Shown here: positions 1-10,840 of the stretch, piece after piece
How positions within the stretch are numbered: position 1 is the first letter of the stretch
How the letters are laid out: each line of letters opens with the position of its first letter
NCBI GenBank assembly: GCA_033675265.1
Contig: JAUJYZ010001074.1
Location: 1 to 64,000 of the forward strand
Origin: Actinostola sp. cb2023
Lineage: Eukaryota; Cnidaria; Anthozoa; Actiniaria; Actinostolidae
Length of the DNA stretch: 64,000 nt
Direction of reading: 5' to 3'
The notes under the pieces: model-generated
Seen by the model: the letters and a program-made list of their open reading frames with translations, nothing else
Told to the model about the DNA's origin: nothing
The model's database searches: none
Program-made: the position numbers and the translations under genes

Positions 1-460
1 CAGCGGGACGTAGAAAACCCAAGATTATGTCTGATACCCCTTAACTATAGATTTGACTCTTTTTTGAAGATGCTTAGTGAAACTTGCTTTCATGTTATTC
101 AACTAAGAACTCAAATGAACGATGAACACTAGAGAAAACTCTCGAGAGGATTTACGGTGGGACAGATCTCCATACCCCGTGTTGCCTTTGAAACTCTCTC
201 AGGTCGGGAATTGTTAGCCATTTTGCCCAAGAACAAGGATGACAATTCAAAGTGAAAATTAACGTTACCGGGGGGGGGTCCATTGCTGAGCCTAAATGTG
301 ACGAAAGCGGACTACACCAGAAAGAAAGCCAAGATCAATTTGCCAAGTAATATTCGAAAGTAATCCCGACTCAAGTCCCGTTCGTTTCCAAGCGATTCGT
401 AAGAGGAGAACGCAAAACTCAATCATTCTTCTTTAAATTGTGCAGCCAAAATGAGATAAA
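1..460 (+). pseudogene. Class B family copy B0, 3' half, decayed
   Basis: The first ~460 bases align by eye with the second half of the intact class B gene at 24531-24971. Shared segments include the GRRK/IDLT region, the stretch reading TLERIYGG in B2, the FSQVGN stretch, the LPPI segment and the basic C-terminus ending at an ATGAGATAAAAG stop context. Several one- and two-base indels break the frame (for example a G run near 270-278), so no continuous protein remains. The opening bases match the last bases of the window (copy B6), so the 5' half of this copy should lie just upstream. Similarity continues through the 3' UTR to about 660 and reappears at 1080-1230, which matches 25318-25440. 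No function is known for the family. Confidence 0.8.
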
Positions 461-706
461 AGTGAAACAGACAGTCTCTTTTTAGTCCAGCAACTTTTGT
501 ATTCCAATTCAAGCATTCCTGGCAGTCTCTACAGACAAGAAGCCAATCATAATGTTTACTAAATGTGTGTATATGTATGACGTGTATGACTCATTAATAA
601 AATCATTCTCTTCAAATGTTTTTGTCTACTGACATAGAACTGCTAACTCTCCAATAAAGTTATGTATCTCGGCTTTGAAGTAACTCTGTATTGTCTATAT
701 TTGTAT

Positions 707-1027
707 ATACTATTGTATATACAGTCATTAACGTTGTCCAGCTAAAAAGAGATTAACACTACAATAAAATGTCACGTGTCTCATCATATATCGTCGTGAA
801 CTTTGCGGCGTGCACTAAACAAGCAATTATTGTGCACATACTTGCACATAATGCCAATATACTTCATACTTTGACCTATATCAGCTCCACGTGCACAATA
901 ATTTCTTGTTTCGTGCACGCAAAACGAATATATGATGAGACACGTGACATTTATTGTAGTGCTAATATTCTTTTTAGGGTTCGATTTATACTGGCCAACG
1001 TTAATGACATTTGACTGTATATACTAT
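707..1027. repeat. Foldback/MITE-like inverted repeat
   Basis: Two arms of roughly 80-90 bases face each other: 707-790 and 935-1027. Both contain TATACAGTCA, TTAACGTTG, CACTACAATAAA and TGTCACGTGTCTCATCATAT. The loop is about 140 bases and holds further short GTGCAC inverted motifs. The element sits in the 3' flank of class B copy B0, because class B flank similarity resumes after it. An 81-codon open frame inside is only the palindrome read through. No transposase is present, so this would be non-autonomous. Confidence 0.75.
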
Positions 1028-2030
1028 TGGTCCTACAGTTAGTAATGCACGCAGTAAAAATACACTGAGTTGACTTGTGCTGATGTAACGTACCCAATAT
1101 GAAATTCAAATGCACCTATAGGTTTTTTCTATAGATCATATGAGAGCCAAGACAAATTAAGTCTGGATAATAATAGTCATTGTCATGTGTGTACAGTATT
1201 GATTTTAGTGACTTTTCCCATGGATCCTCCGCTAAGTACATGTGAGAAAAGCTCGTGATTCCCTTTGCCTTTTATGGTGTTATACAGCTCCAGTCCGTGT
1301 TTTATCAGAGTACAGAACATAGCTCGACCTGATCTATTTGTTAAGTTGATATCCCTTGTTCAATTATGAGTCAGGGAATCGGTGCATGTGAAGAGTAGAG
1401 CACCGCAACTAAAGAAAAGATGAACAATGACATTTACCCAAACAAACACTGAGTTCATCTCTTTTCATTTATTTCCATATCTTGCAAACGGCAATTTCTG
1501 ACCAGGAATGTGTAATAGACAGCTTGTGGGAAGTTTGTAGGCGCTGACCATAGAAATCACGGGCGTCAGGTGTATTTGTGATTTTGCACAAGCGCGCGCG
1601 AATTGAACCGGAGAACTTCAAAAAAATGCCGAGGTTGTTCAAAAAGGTGTCCATATGACAAAGGCTTTTGCTTAAATGGTCATTGTACACTTTAATACTA
1701 TGAAAAAAGCATGTCAGATTCGCTTTGGGCAACGAAACTGTATGTGAGGCTTGTTGCCAATCAACTGATAAATGGTGAGTTAAAGTGATGTGGTTGCCAA
1801 GTACGATATTTGTGTTTATTTGCTGTTGCAAATCAACGAAGATTCTCTCATGACTTATTCACAAATTATATGTTAAACTTGACACTTCCATGTAATTTCA
1901 AACCAAGTTTTTGGCAGAGGCCGAAATCTTCGTCCTATTACGTAATACACGGTGACTCAGCATTTAAGTCTGGGTGTATGGTCTATTTTTAGTGTTTATT
2001 TTGCATAAATTATGTATAGTAGCGCTCGGG
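1028..2030. other. Intergenic, no gene seen
   Basis: 1080-1230 is class B 3' flank (shared with 25318-25440, including AGACAAATTAAGTCTGG). The rest shows no recognisable coding or RNA gene; short open frames have no family resemblance. Confidence 0.5.
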
Positions 2031-3320
2031 TTCGAGTCCCGGCCCGGGCGATTTTATATTTTACGCCCACTTCAAGATGGCGGATATTTCCGAGATGGCC
2101 TGGAATCTACTAATATGAGCAGCTCAACTTCCGGTGAATCGTCTTCGTATTTTCTTCGAGTTCACATAGAATATTCTTAGCATTTTCCTTGTTGGCTAAA
2201 CTGCAATTGCAATAAATGTTGAAGGTTATACATATTTGGCGGAGAAATCGTGTCAAACAATCCGCAATTGTATATTGTCTGAAATAAAACTATCCAATGG
2301 TGATGAAGTTGGAGCTTATTTTCATTTACTTACTGGCTATCTAACGGATTGTTCCCCTCAAAACACTTTAAAGAATATCCAGCTTTATGTGAATGTTTCT
2401 ACTCATCGATCACTGCTGTAAAACGCTTGATTTTTAGTTGGGCGTAAACTGATGCGAACTGAGCTCATACTTTACGCCCACTACTGAAAAAGCAAGCGTT
2501 TTTACAGCAGTGATTGATGTGTAGAAACTCAGTTCACATAAAGCTGGATCTTCTTTAAAGTGTTTTGAGGGGAACAATCCGTTAGATAGCCAGTAAGTAA
2601 ATGAAAAAATACGCAGTGGCTATTCGTACGACTGACTCATTTGTTATTCGTACGTGAGTTCGAATATTTCTATGATTTTAGGAAAAGTTGAAGAAATGTA
2701 TTGAATCCAAACTATCCTATCTTTGTTAAGACGTACAAAGCGATTCAGAACAGCTTTATAAATTTCGATTCCAAGTTTTGGTTTACGCAGCTGGGCACAG
2801 TATACGAGACTGAATAATTTAAATTCGGGCGCGACACATCAGACTGCCGGGACGCCGAATCTCATTTGTTATTCGTAATGAGTCGAATTTTTCCACGATT
2901 AAAGCGTGTGTTATCTTATGCCGCGCTGTCTTGATGTTTAGTTGTTCTACAATACTTACCGCTTTTACGACTTCGCATTGGCATTTAAAATTCTACTCGC
3001 GTACGAATACGGTAGCAAATGAGAGTCGAAAATAAAGCTCCAACTTTATCACAATGGATCGTTTTATTTCAGACAATAAATTCATACAATTGCGGATTGT
3101 TTGCGACGATTTCTCCTCCAAATATGTATAACCTTCAACATTTATCGAAGAAAACAAAGAAAATGACAAGAATAACTCTGTGTGAACTCGTAGCTATAGA
3201 AATAGAAAATAATACGATTCACCGGAAGTTGAGCTGCTCATATTAGTAGATTCCAGGCCATCTCGGAAATATCCGCCATCTTGAAGTGGGCGTAAAAATA
3301 TAAAATCGCCGGCCCGGTCG
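2031..3320. repeat. Long inverted-repeat element with interrupted right arm
   Basis: The left arm 2039-2425 is repeated in reverse complement at 2497-2607 plus 3030-3318, with both ends in a GGCCCGG..CGATTTTATATTTT motif. The right arm is split by about 420 bases (2610-3030). That insert has its own repeated TCATTTGTTATTCGTA motifs near 2637 and 2872 and a reversed counterpart near 3005. The left edge (2030-2045) reads GGTTCGAGTCCCGG, a good match to the tRNA B-box/T-arm consensus, but no complete tRNA can be folded around it. No protein resembles a transposase. Confidence 0.75.
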
Positions 3321-4130
3321 ATGTGTTTTTTTCGAGATTTTTCTTTCCGAGCTTATCTTTTTATTTTTAATCAGATAAGTTTCATCGCACTATGAATATT
3401 GAGAGTGATATATGATTTCATTAATATAATTGGGGCTTAGATTTTCGTGGGGTCAGTTCGCAACTCAAATGAACTTCCGGGAAAGAGAATCAGAAAGAAA
3501 TAGAAAAAGAAATAAGGGCCGCCACCACAATCAAACATTAATTAAGGGGGAGGTATATAGCCGACGCCTATGTAACAACTAGACAAGGGGTAGGTACTAC
3601 CCGGTACCCACCTCCCTATCAGAAAAAATCGGGTCCCTAGTTTGGACCATTGTTTTGACCTCTTCTCTTACCAGAGGGCTACGTTAGTCAAGAAATTTCC
3701 ATAACAATAACCGTTACACTGATAGACTACTAATTTGACCCTCGAAAACAATCGGAAGTACAGATAGATGAAGTGGTATGGGGCAGTCATTTAGGACTAG
3801 GAGAACGACTGTTCCCTCCCTCTTTGACTACTTCGCTGATTGCATGTGTACTACCCGATAGCGCGGATGGCTTGTGCCCCAATATGATTTTCACATTTTC
3901 TTGTTATTTCATCATCGATCTTTCAGTGTAATTTAGCTTTTATTAGCTGCTTGAAAATTTCCAGGAGTGCATTTCTATGTTGTTGTTTAATTTTATGTTC
4001 GTGCGGGGGAAAAAGAAGAATATTTAGCATTTTATAGTCGGCATCGAAAAGACCAGACGTTGAAATTCGTTCAAGCGAGCCGTGACGTCACACTGGTAGG
4101 TATGATCAAGAGAGAAAGCCCATAAGTAGG
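3321..4130. other. Intergenic, dispersed repeat fragment
   Basis: No gene seen. 3777-3872 matches the reverse complement of 12143-12245 (motifs GGGCAGT, CCTCCCTCTTTGACTA, ACTACCCGATAGCGCGGATGG), so this is one copy of a dispersed repeat. Confidence 0.55.
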
Positions 4131-4136
4131 AGCATA

Positions 4137-4500
4137 TTCAAGATACCGTCAATCTCTCACTTTTCTCATGATTCTTCAACTCACGTTGCAATTGTGTCAA
4201 AATCACCCAGGATGTTGTTTTCAGTTCGGGCATGACCACAATAAAAAAACTCGAGATAGATTTCCTTCATGAAACTATCAGAATGCTACTTTGACTTTTA
4301 GTTTTCATTTTTTGGGTCGATGTGTTGTCTAGGAGCACATCTCAATATGAGAACTGTTATTACAAAATGGTTCTTAGTTAACAAGACTGTTTTGAGAACA
4401 CAGACTTCATATATGTACAGATCATCCATCATGCTACATATTGGATCCATGTTACGGCGTTTGAACAAGTTGGTTATTTTTTCCATGTGAAGGGGAGGGG
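4137..4500. repeat. Dispersed repeat, second copy near 51 kb
   Basis: 4147-4350 matches 50985-51165 in the same orientation (CAATCTCTCACTTTT, ATGATTCTTCAAC, GTTTTCAG, GAAACTATCAGAA, CGATGTGTT.TCTAGGAGC). The tail 4430-4482 matches 22703-22765 in inverse orientation (TGTTCAAACGCCGTGACAT). Function and class are unknown; it is probably a transposable-element fragment. Confidence 0.7.
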
Positions 4501-4658
4501 GGAGTACCCATGTGAAAAGGGGGTGGGGGTGATCGTCGTCTCATTTAGGGGTGTATATTACAAATTTTGGAATCACTTAGGGTGTTCAAGACACCAATAT
4601 TTTAGTCATCAAGGTATCATTTAGTTGCACGTGAAGAAATAAACAAAGCCGTCATGCT

Positions 4659-5158
<500 letters not shown>

Positions 5159-5931
5159 TTTGAATGGTATCTTTTGGGGATTAAATAAAGCTTAAGCCAC
5201 ACCCACATTGGTCTCCATTAAAACTTTAGTTTTAATGATTGTATCGCGCCTAGAACAGCAATGTATAGACACTATAATAATAATAATCATTATAATCATC
5301 ATCATCACAATTATAATAATCATAATCATCTGAATAAAAACTTTATTTCAGTGTCAATATATTTGGCTTAAAAGTACTAGCTAACAATAAATAGAGAATA
5401 TTACACGGCGTTGCGAAGATATGCAGTTTTCTTCAAGTGGTAAAAATAATATCTTACGAACGATAAATGTTGTTTTTAACACAGAAAATAAGTTTCAGTT
5501 TTTAATTATTATATAGACACGTGTATACGTCATTAATATACCCTTAATTGTGACGATATGGAAAATATAGCACTCGCACTCGTTTATGATATATTACGTT
5601 AAACACTCGTATCTATATAATTATTGTAATTATTTGTGAATCAAGTCGCCAATATTTCATTATTACGTGTGTGTTTACTACGCGGTGGATGTCAAAGACA
5701 ATTGCCTGCTGTTGATGTTTCGCGTGAACACTGATTTCAACGGTTTCTCTTTTATCGTTGCGGCCATAGTATATAAATGTTAATGTCACTGAAATGCACA
5801 TCATTATAAACTTTAATCTAAGACCAAAAACTGGCATAAATTCCAGATCGACCTGACAAAGAAATTTACTAGTGTTCAACTTAATTACCACTACCTATAC
5901 ATGATGCCCAGATTTTCCTAAGTGTTTCGCT
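5159..5931. other. Class A 3' flank and AT microsatellite
   Basis: 5274-5335 is an imperfect TAATAATCAT microsatellite. 5630-5930 aligns with the flank downstream of A4 (38150-38360) and A5 (43390-43570), in minus orientation, sharing ATTACGTG, ACTTTAATCTAAGA and CCACTACCTATAC motifs. No gene seen. Confidence 0.6.
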
Positions 5932-6755
5932 CGATGTTCAACGTCTTTGACAAGGATTTCACTCTGTCTCCCGGTCGTCGTGTATTCACAGGGGGCAGCC
6001 TGTCGACATGTTGGGAGTATAGTTGTTGGGATGATGTCATTGATTTAGATCGCTTTAACGATCGAAGATGTACTGGTCGACTATAGAATATACAACCAGT
6101 TAAATAATTATTGGCATTCTTTTCCTTGAGAATGGTGTTTGGTTTTCTGTTCCTTTTTTCACAAATCGTTTCTGAGTTACGCCTGGAAATGCGGTTTTTT
6201 TTTCTCTGTGGATTTTGTAACCGGCGGAATGATAATGCGTTCGTCGACGGCTACTTTGTTCGCGCACTCAAAAAGCGTCGCCTTGCTCCATAGTTGTGGG
6301 AAAGTCAGATCTGCTTTCTCAAAGTTCGTCAGATAAGACTGCATAACCTTGTCATTCCATTGGCCACCATTGAGGACACCTAAGTCTTTATAATATCTGC
6401 GCGCTACTTCTTTAGCGCCCTCGAACTTTGTAAGATCAATTATCTTCTCTTCTTCGACTTCTCCTTCATTTTTCTTGTTTTTTGAGAACATTTTTGCTGA
6501 TGAGAATAAGTGCGATTTCGAAAATCCATTTGGAAACCGGTATGAACGTGCAGATTGGTACCTTGGCTTGGAGGTGTAGCAGCCAGTGTTTGGACGTACT
6601 TCGTAGACACAACGTACGTCTAGTTTCTTTTTCCCGCTATGATCTTGTATAATCTGTAAAGAGGCGCAAAAGTCCTGGATTTTATCTTTCTCGGGTGCTT
6701 TCTCTTCAGCAATCTTGGGCAACATGACTGATGTTCTTCTTAGTTGCTTGGACAT
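5932..6755 (-). pseudogene. Class A family copy A1, frameshifted
   Basis: Starts with ATG at 6755 (MSKQLRRTSVMLPKI) in the same context as its paralogues and stays open to 6177. It shows the RRTS motif, LPKI, KIQDFCASLQI, the IDLTKFEGAKEVARRYYKDL segment and the IPPVTKS segment. The frame is lost in a run of nine T (6193-6202, plus strand) where A5 has eight. The conserved C-terminal third (SEPVHLRSLKRSKSM, LPPV) is still recognisable to about 5932, but in another frame. An in-frame deletion removes the DSETLKGDRR region after residue ~50. It is either a pseudogene, a truncated 192-residue product, or a homopolymer sequencing error. No known function. Confidence 0.75.
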
Positions 6756-6990
6756 TATGGTGTTTTGTAGTCAGTGTCTGAATAATAACAACTCATCAAA
6801 TTACGAGAAAGCAATGGTGCCTTCTCTTTTTCACAGCTGTGTTGAAGACGTTTGTGTGTTTGTTTTGCTGGAACCACGAGTTAACATCTACCTTTTGTCG
6901 TCGACTTATAATTAACTATAATTAATTGGTGTCACATAGCAAATACTAATTCCCAAGGGCCACTAAACCAACATTTATTACTGTATATTG
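6756..6990 (-). promoter_or_regulatory. Conserved class A upstream block (A1)
   Basis: This block, read on the minus strand, is shared by all class A copies: TTAACTCGTGGTTCCAGCAAA, CACAGCTGTG (E-box-like CAGCTG inside a palindrome), AAAAGAGAAGG and ATTGCTTTCT, followed by the start codon. It probably holds the promoter and 5' UTR. No transcription start can be fixed from sequence alone. Confidence 0.5.
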
Positions 6991-7559
6991 ACCCAACACA
7001 CTAAGAGAAAAAGTTATCAACGTAAAAACCGAACACCAGAACACAAAAAGTCATGCATCGTCCAGCTTCAAACTCACAAACTTTGCTTTGAATTGGGTTC
7101 CTGTGAAGTCAAAACGTGAGTAGGTAACGCTTGAAGGCCATCCAGTTGATCCGCAGTTGTAATTTCATTTTGGTATGAAAACTAGTCATGTGAACACACA
7201 TTCAAATAGACGTCTATGACTGATTATCATCCAGACTTAAAATTCCACAATCACTGAATAAACTTGAAAGGCATTGTTCTCTTTGAACGATTAACAATTG
7301 GAAGAATTTTAGGCCAGCATACTTTAGCTTTAGAAAACCAGGATACTGGCTGAGGTATATAGCAATTCAACAAAGTTGTACAAAATCGAAACATGTCTGT
7401 AAAAGAGTACAATTTTTGCGCGTTTTCCGATTACACCAGGGCCCGGTTGTATGAAAGGTGGATAGCGCTATCCACGGGATAAATCATCATCTAATGGATA
7501 AGTTGATGCTGGTTATCCACTGGGTAAGAGAAAGAGCTTTCTCCGTAACTCCAGAATAT
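6991..7559. other. Shared upstream flank with truncated MITE
   Basis: 7040-7180 matches the flanks at 44800-44900, 36850-36960 and 46890-46990 (ACGTGAGTAGGTAACGCTTGAAGGCCATCCAG type). 7440-7530 is a truncated palindromic element beginning GCCCGGTTGTATGAAAGG with GGATAGCGCTATCCAC inside, related to the complete one at 52193-52342. No gene seen. Confidence 0.6.
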
Positions 7560-7900
7560 CAAACACCATTGTTGAACAATTTTTCGGTAGAAGTGGAGTC
7601 ATGCTTACTCCGCCTGTGCTTGCAAATGTGAATAATTTATAAGTGGCCTCAAAAAGCACGAGCTTCTTGTTTAAATTCTGTATTGATGACATTTACTTAG
7701 TGTATTATTTGGGTAGTGCAATAGCAATTGATTCAATGATGAGTTCGTATTTACTTCGGTGTTTTGAAAAAACGAACTCAGTGTTCCCACGGGGCAAAAC
7801 AATCAAACAAAACCATGATATAGTATTGTAAGTTAATCCCACAATTGTGCTTCACTATAATGAGCAACTGTACTATAACAATAAACGAGTTCTGAAATAT
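7560..7900 (-). pseudogene. Class B family remnant B1' (5' region only)
   Basis: Read on the minus strand, this matches the class B upstream region ending at the start codon of B2: CACAATTGTG, CATGATATAGTATTGTA, TTTGAGGCCACTT, GCAAGCACAGGCGGAG. A start-like ATG remains at about 7593, but the residues that should follow (MPxYNRW) are deleted and the CTCCACTT/LLP part runs directly into unrelated sequence. The segment lies between A2 and A1, the same place B4' occupies between A3 and A4. Confidence 0.7.
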
Positions 7901-8702
7901 GCTATTTTTGATTACAAATTCCTCAACACTTAAGAGAATTAAACGATTTCCTAACCCTGTGATTAGAGTCAAGGGATTAATTCAACAAAGTTTAATTAAA
8001 AAACCTAGCGAAGCGGGATATGGTGGAAGAATGGTTATGAAGCCCGGAAAACTTCAAAGGGTCTGACAAAGAAGCAAACATGAATTATTGGAAAAAAAAA
8101 AAAAAAGATAGAACAATTATGTTCGCTGGGTTTCAAAACCATTGCCTTGTATTGACTAACGATAGATAAATATACTTTATTTAAGCAGGATCAACTATTT
8201 TGCTACAAAGATGGTACCTAGAGGGAACCTCCATTCAACTACAATACAACCATGATAAAATACGTTCGGTTTTTATCATTATTTTCACGCAGGAACACGC
8301 AGGCATTTTTTCTCAAATTAACACTATTTTGGATACATTCGATAATTGCTGGCTTTCAATCAGCTGTTAAAACTCCTTGAATCTCATTATTTGCTTCAAA
8401 TGACGGGCAAACACTGCCCTCCATGTGCTATCAAGCAGAGAGTATTCTATTGAAAAGGTGCAATTCAGCTGATGAAAATAACTCACTAGACCGGAAGTGA
8501 CGTTTAATGAAATCAAGCAATTTGGGACTTTTTGTTTGAAAGTAATCCGTTATCTCGTTACACACCTACCGGTACTCATGTAACTTATCGAACTCGCTCG
8601 AATAACAAGATGATGAAGACGAAGAAGAAGAAGACTGAGAAGAGATCATTTACCACAGTTCTAATGATGAATAATTAAAAGTGTATTCACAAAAATGCCA
8701 AT
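7901..8702. other. Class B upstream / class A downstream flank
   Basis: 7940-8045 matches the class B upstream flank at 23150-23220 and 35240-35320 in inverse orientation (GGGATTAATTCAACAAAGTTTAATTAAAAAACC). 8130-8225 matches 34905-34985, downstream of A3 (TTGACTAACGATAGATA, GCAGGATCAACTATT). A 15-base A run lies at 8092-8106. No gene seen. Confidence 0.6.
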
Positions 8703-8873
8703 ATATATATACACCTAATTTCAAAAACGTTGTCCAAATAGCCAAATACGAATTCATTCAAAAAGACAAAAGAAACAGTTCAGCTTGAGTGCACTTCTTT
8801 TGTCTTTTAATGAAATCCTATTTGGCTTTTTTGATTATTATTGGACAACGTTTTTGAAATTAGGTGTATATGA
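8703..8873. repeat. Foldback MITE, TACACCTAATT termini
   Basis: Terminal inverted repeats TACACCTAATTTCAAAAACG / CGTTTTTGAAATTAGGTGTA continue inward through GTTGTCCAA and AAAGACAAAAGAA, making nearly the whole 170 bases a hairpin. The ends sit next to TA on both sides, as Tc1/mariner-type insertions do. The element at 41036-41322 has the same ends with different inner sequence. Confidence 0.75.
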
Positions 8874-9034
8874 ATTGTAAATCTAAACACACTACCATCT
8901 GTTCAATCCTCTCCATTTATTATTTACATATAATTATGAGACTGATAATAATACACAATGCCGCTATACCTATTCATTATATCCATATTTTTCTAATAGT
9001 TTAGCGAGATTAATAAACTAATAATAAACTATTA

Positions 9035-9886
9035 CTAAACTATTATTATTAGATGTTCATACTTGGGCAAGGATTTCACTCTGTCTTGCAGTCCTCGTGG
9101 ATTCACAGGGGGCAGCCGGTTGCCATGTTGGGAGTGTAGTTGTTGGGTTGATGTCATTGATTTAGATCGCTTTAACGATCGTAGATGTACTGGTTCACTA
9201 TAGAATATACAACCTGCTAAATAATTATTGGCATTCTTTTCCTTGAGAATGGTGTTTGGTTTTCTGTTGCTTTTTCCACAAATCGTTTCTGAGTTACGCC
9301 TGGAAATGCGGGAGTTTTTCTCTGTGGATTTTGTAACCGGCGGAATGACAATGCGATCATCGACGGCTACTTTGTTCGCACACTCAAAAAGCTTCTCTTT
9401 GCTCCATAGTTGTGGGAAAGTCAGATCCGCATTCTCAAAGTTCGTCAGATAAGACTGGATCCTGTCATTCCATTGGCCGCCTTGGCAGGCACCTAAGTCT
9501 TGATAGTATCTGCGCGCTACTTCTTTAGCGTCCTCGAACTTTGTAAGATCAATGATCTTCTCTTCTTTGACTCCTAGTGCTTCATTTTTGTTGTTTGTTG
9601 ATGAGAATGAGTGCGATTTAGAAAACCCATTTCGAAATCGTGTTGCACATGCGGATTGGTACCTTGGCTTGTTGCTGTAGCAGCCCGCTTTTGGACGTCT
9701 TCTGCCACCTTTTGTCGTTTCGCTATCAACTTCGTAGACAGAACGTACATCTAGTTTCTTTTTCTCGCTATTATCTTGTATAATATGTAAAGAGGCGCAA
9801 AAGTCCTGGATTTTATCTTTCTCGGGTGCTTTTTCTTCAGAAATCTTGGGCAATGTGAGTGATGCTCTTCTTAGCTGCTTGGACAT
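9035..9886 (-). CDS. Class A family protein A2, unknown function
   Basis: An open 283-residue frame without introns, starting MSKQLRRASLTLPKI; the start is fixed by conservation in all five class A copies. Visible features: RRAS (residues 6-9, a PKA-type RRxS site); LPKI (12-15); KIQDFCASLHI (about 25-35); a Ser/Arg-rich middle; IIDLTKFEDAKEVARRYYQDL (about 111-131, likely helical); SYLTNFENADLTFPQLW; IPPVTKS; a second RRNS site; and a basic SEPVHLRSLKRSKSM block followed by LPPV. There is no signal peptide or membrane segment, so a cytoplasmic or nuclear protein is inferred. The C-terminus (KSLPKYEHLIIIV) differs from A3, which stops earlier. It is the counterpart of A3 in the mirrored duplication (both have WNDRIQS where the others have K.MQS). 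The family is not recognised. Confidence 0.8.
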   Translation of the reverse strand: MSKQLRRASLTLPKISEEKAPEKDKIQDFCASLHIIQDNSEKKKLDVRSVYEVDSETTKGGRRRPKAGCYSNKPRYQSACATRFRNGFSKSHSFSSTNNKNEALGVKEEKIIDLTKFEDAKEVARRYYQDLGACQGGQWNDRIQSYLTNFENADLTFPQLWSKEKLFECANKVAVDDRIVIPPVTKSTEKNSRISRRNSETICGKSNRKPNTILKEKNANNYLAGCIFYSEPVHLRSLKRSKSMTSTQQLHSQHGNRLPPVNPRGLQDRVKSLPKYEHLIIIV

Positions 9887-10110
9887 TATGGGGTTTTGTA
9901 GTCAATCTCGAAATAGTTCATCAAATTATTTCATTGCTGTCAAATCAGTCAATTCAGAGAAAGCAATGGTCCCTGCTCTTTTTCACAGCTGTGTTGAAGA
10001 CGTTTGTGCTGTTCGTTTTGCTGTTCACGACTTATAATTAGCTATAATTAATTAGCGTCATATAGCAAATACTGATTCCCCAAGGGCCACTAAACCATTA
10101 TTGACTCAAC
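9887..10110 (-). promoter_or_regulatory. Conserved class A upstream block (A2)
   Basis: Contains the CACAGCTGTG palindrome, the AAAGAGCAGGGACCATTGCTTTCTCTG stretch and a TAATTAACTATAATTA-like AT block, all read on the minus strand. Part of the CGTGGTTCCAGC motif is deleted here. Confidence 0.5.
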
Positions 10111-10184
10111 AGACTTTAATTGAAAAGGTTATCTACAATTAAAGTAATACCAAAACAAAGATCTTTCATCGTCCAGCTTCAAAC

Positions 10185-10440
10185 TCACAATCTCCGAAGA
10201 ATACAACTCATCCAATTATATAAATTGCTGTCAAATTCACAAGTCAATTCAGAGAAAGTAATGGTCCCTTCTCTTTTTCACAGCTGTGCTGAAGACGTTT
10301 GTGTTGTTCGTTTTGCTGGAACCACGAGTTAACATCTACCTTTTGTCGATAACTTATAAATAACTATAATTGGTTTCATGTCAAATGCTGATTCCCAAGG
10401 GGAACTAAACCAACATCTATTCCTGTATTATTGACCCAAC
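10185..10440 (-). promoter_or_regulatory. Second, orphan class A upstream block
   Basis: Repeats the block next to A2: TCAATTCAGAGAAAGTAATGG, CACAGCTGTG, TGCTGGAACCACGAGTTAAC, ACCTTTTGTCGATAACTT. It has no class A coding region of its own, so upstream regions have been duplicated in tandem. It may add promoter elements to A2 or be inert. Confidence 0.5.
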
Positions 10441-10840
10441 GCCGGTAAGAAATAAAGGTCATCTTCAATCACAATCACCACAACACGGAAACTTTGATTT
10501 TCGTCTAGGTTCAAACTCACAAACTTCGCTCGAAGTTGCTTTGAATTGCATTGCAGTGATCGAAGTGAAAACGTGAGTAGGTAACGCTTGAAGGCCACTT
10601 TGTAATTCCATTTGTTTGGACAACTAATCTCATCCATCCGGGGCGTGTACTCCAATATATATATATATATGGACTGTGGATTGGATATCTGAGCCATCCA
10701 GCACTGAAATGGGTAACAAATTTGTTATAATTTTCACAGCAAAAGGGTTATAGTGAGTATCCGGGAAAAAAATCGCATTTTTAATACAGGGTCAGGGTAC
10801 AAAGTTCAGGGCGGCACACATCTCCATCCTATGTATTAGG
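10441..10840. other. Shared class A far-upstream flank
   Basis: 10490-10620 matches 46880-46990 and 7080-7170 (AAACTCACAAACTT, ACGTGAGTAGGTAACGCTTGAAGGCC). An 89-codon minus frame here covers that flank but is not conserved as protein. A short (TA)n lies near 10656. Confidence 0.5.

Noticed and set aside
769..1014. 81-codon frame
   Set aside because: Lies within the foldback palindrome at 707-1027; no independent support.
2028..2100. tRNA gene at the GGTTCGAGTCC motif
   Set aside because: Only the B-box/T-arm part is present; no acceptor stem, D-arm or anticodon arm can be placed upstream.
9228..9452. Frames opposite class A genes (also 6111-6336, 33908-34135, 37753-37977, 43750-43974)
   Set aside because: Similar in all copies only because they are antisense to the conserved class A coding region, which better explains the conservation.
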